A stretch of 62,186 nt of DNA, taken from assembly GCF_001428025.1 (NCBI RefSeq), contig NZ_LMSC01000007.1, positions 1 to 62,186 on the forward strand. Reading direction: 5' to 3'. The DNA is from Phycicoccus sp. Soil748 (GTDB lineage: Bacteria > Actinomycetota > Actinomycetes > Actinomycetales > Dermatophilaceae). Made by a program: the position numbers and the translations under genes. A model generated the notes under the pieces. It was given only the letters and a program-made list of their open reading frames with translations, had not been told where the DNA came from and searched no databases. Shown here piece after piece: positions 35,425 through 43,802 of this stretch (the stretch's first letter is position 1; the number at the start of each line of letters is the position of its first letter).

Positions 35425-36738
35425 GTGCTCACCGCCTTCACCCGTGCGTTCAAGACGCCGGACCTGCGCAGGAAGCTGCTGTTCACCCTCGCCATCGTCA
35501 TCCTCTTCCGGCTCGGCTCGCACGTGCCGGTCCCGGGGGTCAGCTACACGGCGGTGCAGACGTGCATCAAGAACGCGCCGACCAACTCCGGGGTGCTGGG
35601 CCTGGCCAACCTGTTCAGCGGTGGCGCGCTCCTCCAGCTGTCGATCTTCGCGCTCGGGATCATGCCGTACATCACGGCGAGCATCATCGTGCAGCTCCTC
35701 ACCGTGGTCATCCCTCGGTTCGAGGCCCTCAAGAAGGAGGGCCAGCAGGGCCAGACGAAGATGACGCAGTACACGCGCTACCTGACGATCGGGCTCGCGA
35801 TCCTGCAGTCCTCGACGCTGATCACGTTCGCCCAGAACCCGACGGCGCTGTTCGGCCCCGGCTGCACGAGCATCCTGCCCAACGACTCCATCCCGACCCT
35901 GGTCATCATGGTGCTCACCATGACCGCCGGCACCGGCGTGGTCATGTGGCTCGGCGAGCTCGTCACCGACAAGGGCATCGGCAACGGCATGTCGCTGCTG
36001 ATCTTCACCTCGATCGCCAGCTCGTTCCCCGGCTCCCTGTGGGCGATCCAGCAGCAGGACGGCCGCTGGGACATCTTCGTCGGGGTCATCCTGCTCGGCT
36101 TCCTCATCATCGCGCTCGTCGTCTTCGTCGAGCAGAGCCAGCGCCGCATCCCGGTGCAGTACGCCAAGCGCCAGGTCGGTCGCCAGATGTACGGGGGCAC
36201 GTCCACCTACATCCCGCTCAAGGTCAACATGGCCGGCGTCATCCCCGTGATCTTCGCCTCCTCCCTGCTCGCGCTGCCCTCGTTGCTGGCACAGTTCAAC
36301 CGGTCGACCACCGGCAACCAGGCCGGCTGGGTGACGTGGATCGAGCAGCACCTCGTCCGGGGTGACCACCCGATCTACATGGCGCTCTACATCGGGCTGA
36401 TCCTGTTCTTCACGTTCTTCTACGTGTCGATCACGTTCAACCCGGTGGAGGTCGCCGACAACATGAAGCGCTACGGCGGCTTCATCCCAGGTATCCGCGC
36501 CGGGCGACCCACGGCCGAGTACCTCGACTACGTGCTCACCCGCATCACCGTTCCCGGGGCCATCTACCTCGGCCTCATCTCGCTGATCCCGCTCATCGCG
36601 CTGGTGCTCGTCAACGCCAACCAGAACTTCCCGTTCGGTGGCACCTCGATCCTCATCATCGTCGGCGTCGGCCTCGAGACGGTGAAGCAGATCGAGTCCC
36701 AGCTGCAGCAGCGTCACTACGAAGGGTTCCTCCGGTAA
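35425..36738 (+). CDS. secY: Protein translocase subunit SecY
   Basis: The product is 437 aa, the channel of the general secretion pathway, with ten predicted membrane helices. Gly-Ile-Met-Pro-Tyr-Ile-Thr-Ala-Ser-Ile-Ile (helix 2) and Gly-Ile-Gly-Asn-Gly-Met-Ser-Leu-Leu-Ile (helix 5 region) are signatures, as is the Arg-Pro-Thr-Ala-Glu-Tyr-Leu loop. I placed the start at GTG 35425 with AGGAGG at 35415-35420, which gives the expected Leu-Thr-Ala-Phe-Thr-Arg-Ala-Phe. The promoter probably lies in the 140 bp between the rplO terminator and this start, but no hexamer pair is clear. The stop abuts adk. Confidence 0.97.
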   Translation: MLTAFTRAFKTPDLRRKLLFTLAIVILFRLGSHVPVPGVSYTAVQTCIKNAPTNSGVLGLANLFSGGALLQLSIFALGIMPYITASIIVQLLTVVIPRFEALKKEGQQGQTKMTQYTRYLTIGLAILQSSTLITFAQNPTALFGPGCTSILPNDSIPTLVIMVLTMTAGTGVVMWLGELVTDKGIGNGMSLLIFTSIASSFPGSLWAIQQQDGRWDIFVGVILLGFLIIALVVFVEQSQRRIPVQYAKRQVGRQMYGGTSTYIPLKVNMAGVIPVIFASSLLALPSLLAQFNRSTTGNQAGWVTWIEQHLVRGDHPIYMALYIGLILFFTFFYVSITFNPVEVADNMKRYGGFIPGIRAGRPTAEYLDYVLTRITVPGAIYLGLISLIPLIALVLVNANQNFPFGGTSILIIVGVGLETVKQIESQLQQRHYEGFLR

Positions 36739-37314
36739 ATGCGCCTCATCATCCTCGGCCCGCCCGGCGCGGGTAAGGGCACCCAGGCCGCGAAGATCGC
36801 CGACGCGTTCGGCATCCCCGCCATCTCGACCGGCGACATCTTCCGCGCCAACATCAAGAACGAGACCGACCTCGGGCGCCAGGTGAAGGACATCCTGGCC
36901 TCGGGCGGCTACGTCACCGACGAGATCACCAACGCCATCGTGCGTGACCGCCTGTTCGAGGACGACGCCGAGAAGGGCTTCCTGCTCGACGGCTACCCGC
37001 GCACCTCGGCCCAGGTCGAGGCCCTCGACGCCATTCTCGCCGAGCACGGCCACCAGCTCGGGGCCGTCCTCGAGCTCACCGTCGACGAGGACGCGGTCGT
37101 GTCCCGGCTCCTCAAGCGTGCCGAGATCGAGGGCCGCGAGGACGACACCGAGGCGGTCATCCGCGAGCGCCAGGCCATCTACCGCCGCGAGACCGCGCCG
37201 CTGACCGAGGTCTACGCCGGCCGCGGGCTGCTCGTGCAGGTCGACGGCATGGGCTCGGTCGACGAGGTCTTCGCCCGGATCAGCACCGCCCTCGAAGGGG
37301 TTGCTCGCTCCTGA
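36739..37314 (+). CDS. adk: Adenylate kinase
   Basis: The product is 191 aa, converting AMP plus ATP to two ADP. The P-loop Gly-Pro-Pro-Gly-Ala-Gly-Lys-Gly-Thr is at residues 7-15; Ser-Thr-Gly-Asp-Ile-Phe-Arg and Asp-Gly-Tyr-Pro-Arg-Thr follow. The LID is the short, cysteine-free form ([10 protein letters not shown]), as in other actinobacteria. The ATG is directly after the secY stop, and the stop overlaps map by one base. Confidence 0.98.
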   Translation: MRLIILGPPGAGKGTQAAKIADAFGIPAISTGDIFRANIKNETDLGRQVKDILASGGYVTDEITNAIVRDRLFEDDAEKGFLLDGYPRTSAQVEALDAILAEHGHQLGAVLELTVDEDAVVSRLLKRAEIEGREDDTEAVIRERQAIYRRETAPLTEVYAGRGLLVQVDGMGSVDEVFARISTALEGVARS

Positions 37315-38156
37315 TGTTCGGCAGGTCCCGCATCGACACCAAGACGCCCGACCAGATCCTGCGCATGCGCAAGGCGGGTCTGGTCGTCGGCCAGACGCTC
37401 CAGCTCATGGCGCAGACCGTGCGGCCGGGGATGACCACCAAGCAGCTCGACGAGCTGGCCGAGGAGCACATCCGCGGCTGTGGGGCCACCCCGAGCTTCC
37501 TGGGCTACCACGGCTTCAAGGGCTCGCTGTGCACCTCGGTCAACGACGAGGTCGTCCACGGCATCCCGGGCTCCCGGGTGCTCGCCGAGGGTGACCTCAT
37601 CTCGATCGACTGCGGTGCGATCGTGGACGGCTGGCACGGCGACGCCGCCATCTCGGTCATCGTCGGCGGCCGCGACGCGGGCCGGCCCGAGGACCTCGAG
37701 CTCATCGACGCCACCGAGGACTCCATGTGGGCCGGCATCGCCGCCCTGACGGTGGGGGAGTCGCTGTACGCCGTGGGCGCCGGGGTCGAGGACAGTGTCG
37801 TCGCCAGCGGCGAGCGGCAGGGGCGCGAGTACGGCATCGTCGAGGAGTACGTCGGCCACGGCATCGGCACGTCCATGCACATGGACCCCCAGGTGCCCAA
37901 CTACCGCGTCCGCGACAAGGGCCCCACGGTGCGCTCCGGCGTGACGGTCGCCATCGAGCCGATGGTCACCCTGGGCTCGCCCGAGACCCGTGTGCTCGGC
38001 GACGACTGGACCGTGGTGACCACCGACGGCTCGCGCGCCGCCCACTGGGAGAACACCGTGGCGGTCACCGACGAGGGCCTGTGGGTGCTCACCGCCCTCG
38101 ACGGTGGCAGGGAGCGGCTCGAGGCCGCCGGCGCGCCGTACGCCCCGCTGGGCTGA
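37314..38156 (+). CDS. map: Methionine aminopeptidase, type I
   Basis: The product is 280 aa, removing the N-terminal methionine from new proteins. The five metal ligands are all present: Asp99, Asp110, His182, Glu215 and Glu246; His82 is the conserved active-site histidine. Gly-His-Gly-Ile-Gly and Ile-Glu-Pro-Met are the signature motifs. There is no N-terminal SH3-binding extension of the MetAP1c kind. It is the last gene of the secY unit; no obvious terminator precedes the infA promoter 33 bases on. Confidence 0.97.
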   Translation: MFGRSRIDTKTPDQILRMRKAGLVVGQTLQLMAQTVRPGMTTKQLDELAEEHIRGCGATPSFLGYHGFKGSLCTSVNDEVVHGIPGSRVLAEGDLISIDCGAIVDGWHGDAAISVIVGGRDAGRPEDLELIDATEDSMWAGIAALTVGESLYAVGAGVEDSVVASGERQGREYGIVEEYVGHGIGTSMHMDPQVPNYRVRDKGPTVRSGVTVAIEPMVTLGSPETRVLGDDWTVVTTDGSRAAHWENTVAVTDEGLWVLTALDGGRERLEAAGAPYAPLG

Positions 38157-38188
38157 ACGCGCAGGCGCCCGTGGGGGCCGCTGAGCAC

Positions 38189-38220
38189 GATTTCGTGCTG
38201 GGAACGGACTGACGTAGACT
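38189..38220 (+). promoter_or_regulatory. infA promoter
   Basis: GATTTCG begins at 38189, and a good -10, TAGACT, lies at 38215-38220. The 26-nt distance is the same as in the rpsL and rplM promoters. The leader would be about 80 nt. Confidence 0.65.
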
Positions 38221-38307
38221 GTCACGTCGGCATGCGTGTGCGCGCGTGCCGGTTTCCATGCGTGTGTCCCAGCCTGGGGCAGACCGATGCAACGGATTGT
38301 GGAGGCT

Positions 38308-38529
38308 ATGGCCAAGAAGGACGGTGTCATCGAGATCGAGGGCACGATCGTCGAGGCTCTCCCGAACGCGATGTTCAGGGTCGAGCTGTCGAACGGTCAC
38401 AAGGTTCTCGCTCACATCTCGGGCAAGATGCGTCAGCACTACATCCGGATCCTCCCCGAGGACCGGGTCGTCGTTGAGCTGAGCCCGTACGACCTGACCC
38501 GTGGCCGGATCGTCTTCCGCTACCGCTAG
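38308..38529 (+). CDS. infA: Translation initiation factor IF-1
   Basis: The product is 73 aa, an OB-fold protein that occupies the A site during initiation. ATG 38308 (Met-Ala-Lys-Lys-Asp-Gly-Val-Ile-Glu) follows GGAGG at the unusually short distance of two bases. His-Ile-Ser-Gly-Lys-Met-Arg and Leu-Thr-Arg-Gly-Arg-Ile are conserved. The frame is open upstream, but no longer IF-1 is known. Confidence 0.97.
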   Translation: MAKKDGVIEIEGTIVEALPNAMFRVELSNGHKVLAHISGKMRQHYIRILPEDRVVVELSPYDLTRGRIVFRYR

Positions 38530-38601
38530 CAGTCCGCACACCCCGCAAGACCTGCCGGCCCGTCCGGGACGGCAGTGCCAGATCGACTCGAAGCAGAGGC
38601 T

Positions 38602-38715
38602 ATGAAGGTTCAGCCGAGCGTCAAGAAGATCTGCGACAAGTGCAAGGTGATCCGCCGTCACGGCCGGGTCATGGTCATCTGCGAGAACCTGCGCCACAAG
38701 CAGCGCCAGGGCTGA
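38602..38715 (+). CDS. rpmJ: 50S ribosomal protein L36, zinc-binding form
   Basis: The product is 37 aa. Cys11, Cys14, Cys27 and His32 form the zinc ribbon, so this is the zinc-containing (C+) version. The usual Met-Lys-Val-Gln-Pro-Ser-Val-Lys start and Arg-Gln-Gly end are present. ATG 38602 follows AGAGG closely. It lies between infA and rpsM, the normal place. Confidence 0.97.
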   Translation: MKVQPSVKKICDKCKVIRRHGRVMVICENLRHKQRQG

Positions 38716-38972
38716 GCATGACCGGGGTCCCGCACGGGACCTCCGCCCGGGTTCGCGCCCGAGCACGAGTCGCATCTCTTCGAGAAGCGCAGACAAGTGA
38801 ATGACGCAGTACCCGGCCCCTGAGCGCGGCGTCGTCGACCGACGACATCCATGCCGACCAGGACGTCACCCCCGGCCCGGAGGCCGGGGACCGGTGCCCC
38901 GAGGAAAGCTTCGGGAACACGCCCGGACCGGTACTGCACCAGACCTCCGGTGAAACAAAGGAAACACACAAC
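38716..38972 (+). promoter_or_regulatory. Structured leader before rpsM
   Basis: This 257-bp gap has several stems: GTCCCG/CGGGAC just after rpmJ, GTCGTCG/CGACGAC at about 38832-38847, CCCCGGCC/GGCCGGGG at about 38870-38890, and a weaker CCCGA/TCGGG further on. There is no promoter I can support and no coding sequence. The density of stems suggests an untranslated regulatory RNA for rpsM-rpsK-rpsD, where S4 is the usual feedback regulator in other bacteria. Confidence 0.45.
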
Positions 38973-39349
<377 letters not shown>

Positions 39350-39350
<1 letters not shown>

Positions 39351-39754
39351 TGCCTCCCAAGGCTCGTACCGCTGGCGCCAAGAAGGTGCGCCGCAAGGAG
39401 AAGAAGAACGTCGCCCACGGGCACGCTCACATCAAGAGCACGTTCAACAACACCATCATCTCGATCACGGACCCCACCGGCGCCGTGATCTCGTGGGCCT
39501 CCGCCGGCCAGGTCGGCTTCAAGGGCTCGCGCAAGTCCACCCCGTTCGCGGCGCAGATGGCTGCCGAGGCGGCCGCCCGTCGTGCCATGGAGCACGGCAT
39601 GCGCAAGGTCGACGTCTTCGTCAAGGGCCCGGGCTCCGGTCGTGAGACCGCCATCCGCTCCCTGACCGCCACCGGCCTCGAGGTCGGCGCCATCAGCGAC
39701 GTCACCCCCTCGCCGCACAACGGCGTCCGCCCGCCCAAGCGCCGTCGCGTCTGA
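39350..39754 (+). CDS. rpsK: 30S ribosomal protein S11
   Basis: The product is 134 aa. [11 protein letters not shown] and the C-terminal [13 protein letters not shown] identify this platform protein. The ATG overlaps the rpsM stop (TAATG). Confidence 0.98.
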
Positions 39755-39777
39755 GAACTGGGAGATAGAGAACACTC

Positions 39778-40386
39778 ATGGCTCGTTACACCGGCCCCAT
39801 CACCAAGAAGTCGCGTCGCCTCAAGGTCGACCTCGTCGGCGGCGACAAGAACTTCGAGCTCCGTCCCTTCCCGCCCGGCCAGCACGGCCGTCGCCGGATG
39901 CAGGAGAAGGAGTACCTCACCCAGCTGCAGGAGAAGCAGAAGGCCCGCTTCACCTACGGCGTCATGGAGAAGCAGTTCCGCGGTTACTACGAGGAGGCCT
40001 CGCGCCGCTCGGGCAAGACCGGTGAGACCCTGCTGCAGATCCTCGAGTCCCGCCTGGACAACGTGGTCTACCGCGCCGGCCTGGCCCGCACCCGTCGTGC
40101 GGCTCGCCAGCTCGTCACGCACGGCCACTTCGAGGTCAACGGCGTGCGCGTGGACGTCCCGTCCTACCGCGTCGAGCAGTACGACATCATCACCGTCCGC
40201 GCCAAGTCCGCGAACACCTTCCCGATCGAGCTGGCTCGCCAGACGTTCGGTGAGCGCCCCACGCCGGCCTGGATGCAGGTCGTCCCGGGCACGCTGCAGA
40301 TCATGATCCACAGCCTGCCCGTGCGTGAGCAGATCGACACGATCCTCACCGAGCAGCTGATCGTCGAGCTCTACTCGAAGAACTGA
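39778..40386 (+). CDS. rpsD: 30S ribosomal protein S4, zinc-free form
   Basis: The product is 202 aa with no cysteine at all, so it is the C-minus form that needs no zinc, unlike S14 and L36 here. The S4-type RNA-binding domain lies at about residues 90-150 (Ser-Arg-Leu-Asp-Asn-Val-Val-Tyr-Arg-Ala-Gly). S4 nucleates 30S assembly and shapes the mRNA entry. GGGAG precedes ATG 39778. A perfect hairpin follows the stop. Confidence 0.98.
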   Translation: MARYTGPITKKSRRLKVDLVGGDKNFELRPFPPGQHGRRRMQEKEYLTQLQEKQKARFTYGVMEKQFRGYYEEASRRSGKTGETLLQILESRLDNVVYRAGLARTRRAARQLVTHGHFEVNGVRVDVPSYRVEQYDIITVRAKSANTFPIELARQTFGERPTPAWMQVVPGTLQIMIHSLPVREQIDTILTEQLIVELYSKN

Positions 40387-40391
40387 TCGCA

Positions 40392-40428
40392 CGAGGTATG
40401 CCGCGGGGTCTCCCCGCGGCATACCTCG
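40392..40428 (+). terminator. Terminator-like hairpin after rpsD
   Basis: A perfect 17-bp stem (40392-40408 with 40412-40428) has a TCT loop and starts six bases after the stop. It contains the recurring GGTATGCCGCGG arm. Confidence 0.85.
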
Positions 40429-40529
40429 CCCTCGGTCGTGGCCCCGGACAGAGGGGGCCTGCGACCTGGACCACCCGGTCCGAATTCCTCGGCGTCATAT
40501 AGCGGTCGCCGACGAGAAAGGAATCACCC

Positions 40530-41564
40530 GTGCTCATCGCACAGCGCCCCACCCTCAGCGAAGAGGTCGTTGCGGACAACCGCAGCCGCTTCGTCATCGA
40601 GCCCCTCGAGCCCGGCTTCGGCTACACGCTCGGCAACTCCATGCGCCGCACGCTCCTGTCGAGCATCCCCGGCGCCGCCGTCACCAGCATCCGCATCGAC
40701 GGTGTGCTGCACGAGTTCTCCACGATCCCCGGGGTCAAGGAGGACGTCACCGAGATCATCCTCAACATCAAGGGCCTGGTCGTCTCCTCGGAGCACGACG
40801 AGCCGGTCGTCATGTACCTGCGCAAGCAGGGTGCGGGCGCCGTCACCGCCGCGGACATCGCGCCGCCGGCCGGTGTCGAGGTGCACAACCCCGACCTGCA
40901 CATCGCGACGCTCAACGGCAAGGGCAAGATCGAGATGGAGCTGACCGTCGAGCGCGGTCGCGGCTACGTCTCGGCCAACCAGAACAAGTCCGGTGACCAG
41001 GAGATCGGCCGCATCCCGGTCGACTCCATCTACTCGCCCGTGCTCGCCGTGACCTACAAGGTCGAGGCGACCCGTGTCGAGCAGCGCACCGACTTCGACA
41101 AGCTCATCGTCGACGTCGAGACCAAGAACTCGATGGCTCCCCGCGACGCCATGGCCTCTGCCGGCAAGACCCTGGTCGAGCTGTTCGGCCTGGCCCGCGA
41201 GCTCAACGTCGAGGCCGAGGGCATCGACATGGGCCCGTCGCCGACCGACGCCGCCCTGGCTGCCGACCTGGCCCTGCCGATCGAGGACCTCGACCTCACC
41301 GTCCGGTCCTACAACTGCCTCAAGCGCGAGGGCATCCACACCGTGGGTGAGCTCGTCGGGCGCAGCGAGGCCGACCTGCTCGACATCCGCAACTTCGGTG
41401 CGAAGTCGATCGACGAGGTCAAGGCCAAGCTCGTCGGCATGGGCCTGGCGCTCAAGGACAGCCCGCCCGGGTTCGACCCGAGCGCGATCGCTGACAACTA
41501 CGGCGACTACGACGACGACTTCGCTGACGACGGCCGCGCGCTGGCCGAAGACGAGCAGCTCTGA
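40530..41564 (+). CDS. rpoA: DNA-directed RNA polymerase subunit alpha
   Basis: The product is 344 aa. The N-terminal dimerisation domain ([14 protein letters not shown]) is followed by a linker and a C-terminal DNA-binding domain (about 250-325, [10 protein letters not shown] and Leu-Leu-Asp-Ile-Arg-Asn-Phe-Gly). GTG 40530 lies behind GAAAGGA. The 100 bp after the rpsD hairpin may hold its promoter; CATATAGC near 40496 is the only AT-rich patch, without a good -35. Confidence 0.99.
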   Translation: MLIAQRPTLSEEVVADNRSRFVIEPLEPGFGYTLGNSMRRTLLSSIPGAAVTSIRIDGVLHEFSTIPGVKEDVTEIILNIKGLVVSSEHDEPVVMYLRKQGAGAVTAADIAPPAGVEVHNPDLHIATLNGKGKIEMELTVERGRGYVSANQNKSGDQEIGRIPVDSIYSPVLAVTYKVEATRVEQRTDFDKLIVDVETKNSMAPRDAMASAGKTLVELFGLARELNVEAEGIDMGPSPTDAALAADLALPIEDLDLTVRSYNCLKREGIHTVGELVGRSEADLLDIRNFGAKSIDEVKAKLVGMGLALKDSPPGFDPSAIADNYGDYDDDFADDGRALAEDEQL

Positions 41565-41626
41565 CCAACCGCCGCTGAGGTGGCGGCCGGGAAGCCGCCG
41601 CCTCACACACCAAGGAGAACCCAAAC

Positions 41627-42316
41627 ATGCCTACGCCCACCAAGGGTCCCCGTCTCGGCGGCGGTCCGGCTCACGAGCGGCTCATCCTGGCCAACCTGGC
41701 CAGCTCGCTCTTCGAGCACGACTCCATCACCACCACCGAGGCCAAGGCCAAGCGCCTGCGCCCGCTGGCCGAGCGTCTGGTGACGTTCGCCAAGCGCGGT
41801 GACCTGCACGCCCGTCGTCGCGTCCTGTCGGTCATCTCCGACAAGGGTGTCGTGCACCGTCTCTTCACCGAGATCGCGCCCGACATGGCCGAGCGCCCCG
41901 GCGGCTACACCCGCATCACGAAGATCGGCGCCCGCAAGGGTGACAACGCCCCCATGGCCGTGATCGAGCTCGTCCGCGAGCCCATCGCCAAGAAGGCCAC
42001 GGTCAAGGAGGCGGAGGCCGCCACCAAGCGCTCCGCCAAGCAGGCCGAGGCCAAGGAGGCCGCGGCTGAGACCAAGGCCGCCGAGGACGAGGTCAAGGCC
42101 GAGGAGACCACCGAGGCGGTCGCGCTGCCCGAGGGTGCGATCGCTGCCAACGAGGACGGTTCCTCGCCTGACGAGGCCTACGTCGTCAAGGGCAACGCCG
42201 ACTCCGGCAAGTACCACGAGGCCGACGGCCAGTGGTTCGAGCAGACGCAGGCCGAGTTCTGGTTCAAGTCCGCCGAGGACGCCGAGAAGGCCGGTTTCAC
42301 CAAGGCCGGTTCCTGA
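41627..42316 (+). CDS. rplQ: 50S ribosomal protein L17 with an extra C-terminal module
   Basis: The product is 229 aa against about 120 for the core protein. Residues 1-118 are L17 ([15 protein letters not shown]), which sits at the tunnel exit. Residues 119-180 are a helical Ala/Glu/Lys linker. Residues 184-224 form a compact module, Tyr-Val-Val-Lys-Gly-Asn-Ala-Asp-Ser...Lys-Tyr-His, then Trp-Phe and Glu-Phe-Trp-Phe-Lys-Ser. I believe this resembles a small domain found at the ends of various actinobacterial proteins (the so-called sunset domain). The function is unknown. A terminator follows. Confidence 0.95.
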   Translation: MPTPTKGPRLGGGPAHERLILANLASSLFEHDSITTTEAKAKRLRPLAERLVTFAKRGDLHARRRVLSVISDKGVVHRLFTEIAPDMAERPGGYTRITKIGARKGDNAPMAVIELVREPIAKKATVKEAEAATKRSAKQAEAKEAAAETKAAEDEVKAEETTEAVALPEGAIAANEDGSSPDEAYVVKGNADSGKYHEADGQWFEQTQAEFWFKSAEDAEKAGFTKAGS

Positions 42317-42340
42317 CCCGGTAGCCACCCGCTGCACCGT

Positions 42341-42380
42341 CGAAGGGCCGCTCACCCCACAGGGGGTGGGCGGCCCTTCG
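42341..42380. terminator. Terminator after rplQ
   Basis: An 18-bp stem with one G-U pair (42341-42358 with 42363-42380) has an ACAG loop. It lies between convergent genes and ends with CCCTTCG on the plus strand. Confidence 0.9.
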
Positions 42381-42410
42381 CCATCTCTGCGGTCCGGGAG
42401 TGGCCCGGGG

Positions 42411-43604
42411 TCACACGAGGGCGGGGCGGGTCCTGAAGACGCCTGCGAGCGGGAGGATGACCAGGACCAGCACCATGGGGACGGCGAACCCGACGCGCAG
42501 TGAGCCCTGGCCGACCGCCCCGGTCAGCACCGCGCCGAGCAGGCCCCCGACGTAGTTGAACTGGTTGAAGCGGGCGATGACCGCGTCCACCCGGGCCCGC
42601 CGCGCCTGTCCGTCGACGCCGTCCCCGGCGACCGCTGCGGCGGCGGAGAAGCTGAGCGGGGCGATGACCGCCACCGAGGCGCCGACGACGGTGAACCCCA
42701 GCACGGCGACCGCCCAGCCGGGGGAGAACACGATCACGGCCAGCCCCAGGCAGGCCACGACCGCGCCGGCGCGCAGCAGGGCGACGGAGCCGAACCGCTC
42801 GACGGCCCGGTCGCCGAGCAACCGGGTGAGGCCACTGGCCACGAGGTAGGGGAGCGTGGCGAGGGGGAGCAGCCACGCGGGCGCGCTGTGGGCCGACTTG
42901 AGGAACACCGGGCCCCACGTCGTCGCGGCGGTGTCGACCATGTAGAAGAGCACCATCGCGGCCCCGAGCAGGCCGAGGCGTCGCCACGGCACCTCGACGG
43001 CGACGGCGGCGGGGGCGTCGGCCTCGGCGGAGACGGCGTGCGGGAGCAGGGGTGCGGCCAGGACGAGCAGGGCGACCGCCGCCAGTGGCAGGAGCCCGGC
43101 GGTGAGCCCCGCCCCGGTCACCGCGATGGCCACGACCGTCCCGGCGATGCCGCCCACGGTCCAGGCGCCGTGGAAGGACGGCAGGATGGTTCGTCCCCAC
43201 CGGTGCTCCAGGGCCACCGCCTGCATGTTGCCGGCGGCGTCGACCGCGCCGAGCCCCAGGCCGTAGACGGCGAGACCGGCCACGAAGACGGGCCGCTGCG
43301 GCGCGAGGGCGACCAGCGCCAGCCCCACGGCGATGAGCACGAACGCGGTGCGCAGCACGCGCGCACTGCCGAGCCGTGCAGCGCCTGGCTCGGCGAGGAC
43401 CGACCCGAGGCCGGCGAGCAGGACGACCATGAGCAGCAGTCCCGTCACGAACAGCTCGGAGAGGTCCCAGCGCTCCTGGAACCGTGGCAGCCGCGTCGTC
43501 ACCGAGATGAAGAGCAGGCCCTGCGTCGCGAACGTCGCTGCGATGCCCAGGCGGTGGCGGGCGAGGTCGGCGCTGGGGTCGGTCGAGGTCCGCTGCAGGC
43601 TCAC
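42411..43604 (-). CDS. MFS transporter
   Basis: The product is 397 aa with about 12 membrane helices and the usual central break near residue 200. It has no family-specific motif beyond Arg-Leu-Pro-Arg-Phe near helix 1 and Gly-Leu-Gly-Leu-Gly-Ala-Val-Asp-Ala-Ala-Gly-Asn-Met-Gln, a pattern seen in sugar- or drug-type MFS proteins such as the YbjJ group. I chose GTG 43604 (Val-Ser-Leu-Gln-Arg-Thr), which puts helix 1 at the right distance. The frame is open further upstream through a 24-bp tandem repeat and then antisense to truA, which I do not believe is coding. The substrate is unknown. Confidence 0.75.
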   Translation of the reverse strand: MSLQRTSTDPSADLARHRLGIAATFATQGLLFISVTTRLPRFQERWDLSELFVTGLLLMVVLLAGLGSVLAEPGAARLGSARVLRTAFVLIAVGLALVALAPQRPVFVAGLAVYGLGLGAVDAAGNMQAVALEHRWGRTILPSFHGAWTVGGIAGTVVAIAVTGAGLTAGLLPLAAVALLVLAAPLLPHAVSAEADAPAAVAVEVPWRRLGLLGAAMVLFYMVDTAATTWGPVFLKSAHSAPAWLLPLATLPYLVASGLTRLLGDRAVERFGSVALLRAGAVVACLGLAVIVFSPGWAVAVLGFTVVGASVAVIAPLSFSAAAAVAGDGVDGQARRARVDAVIARFNQFNYVGGLLGAVLTGAVGQGSLRVGFAVPMVLVLVILPLAGVFRTRPALV

Positions 43605-43653
43605 CGGGCCACTGTCCCAGACGGTCAGGGGAGGCGCGGGCCCACGCGCCGCG

Positions 43654-43725
43654 GCACCCGCACCCTCGCGGTCACCGGCACCCGCACCCTCGCGGTCACC
43701 TGTACCCGCACCCTCGCGGTCACCG
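43654..43725. repeat. Three 24-bp tandem repeats
   Basis: Units at 43654-43677, 43678-43701 and 43702-43725 follow the pattern GCACCCGCACCC then TCGCGGTCACCG, with only single-base differences. They lie between the divergent MFS and truA genes. Confidence 0.9.
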
Positions 43726-43802
43726 GCGACGGAGCCACCGGCGGGGACCTCGTCCACAGGCCGCGCACGGGGCTGTCCTGCAGCCGTCGCTAGGCTGCCG
43801 CC

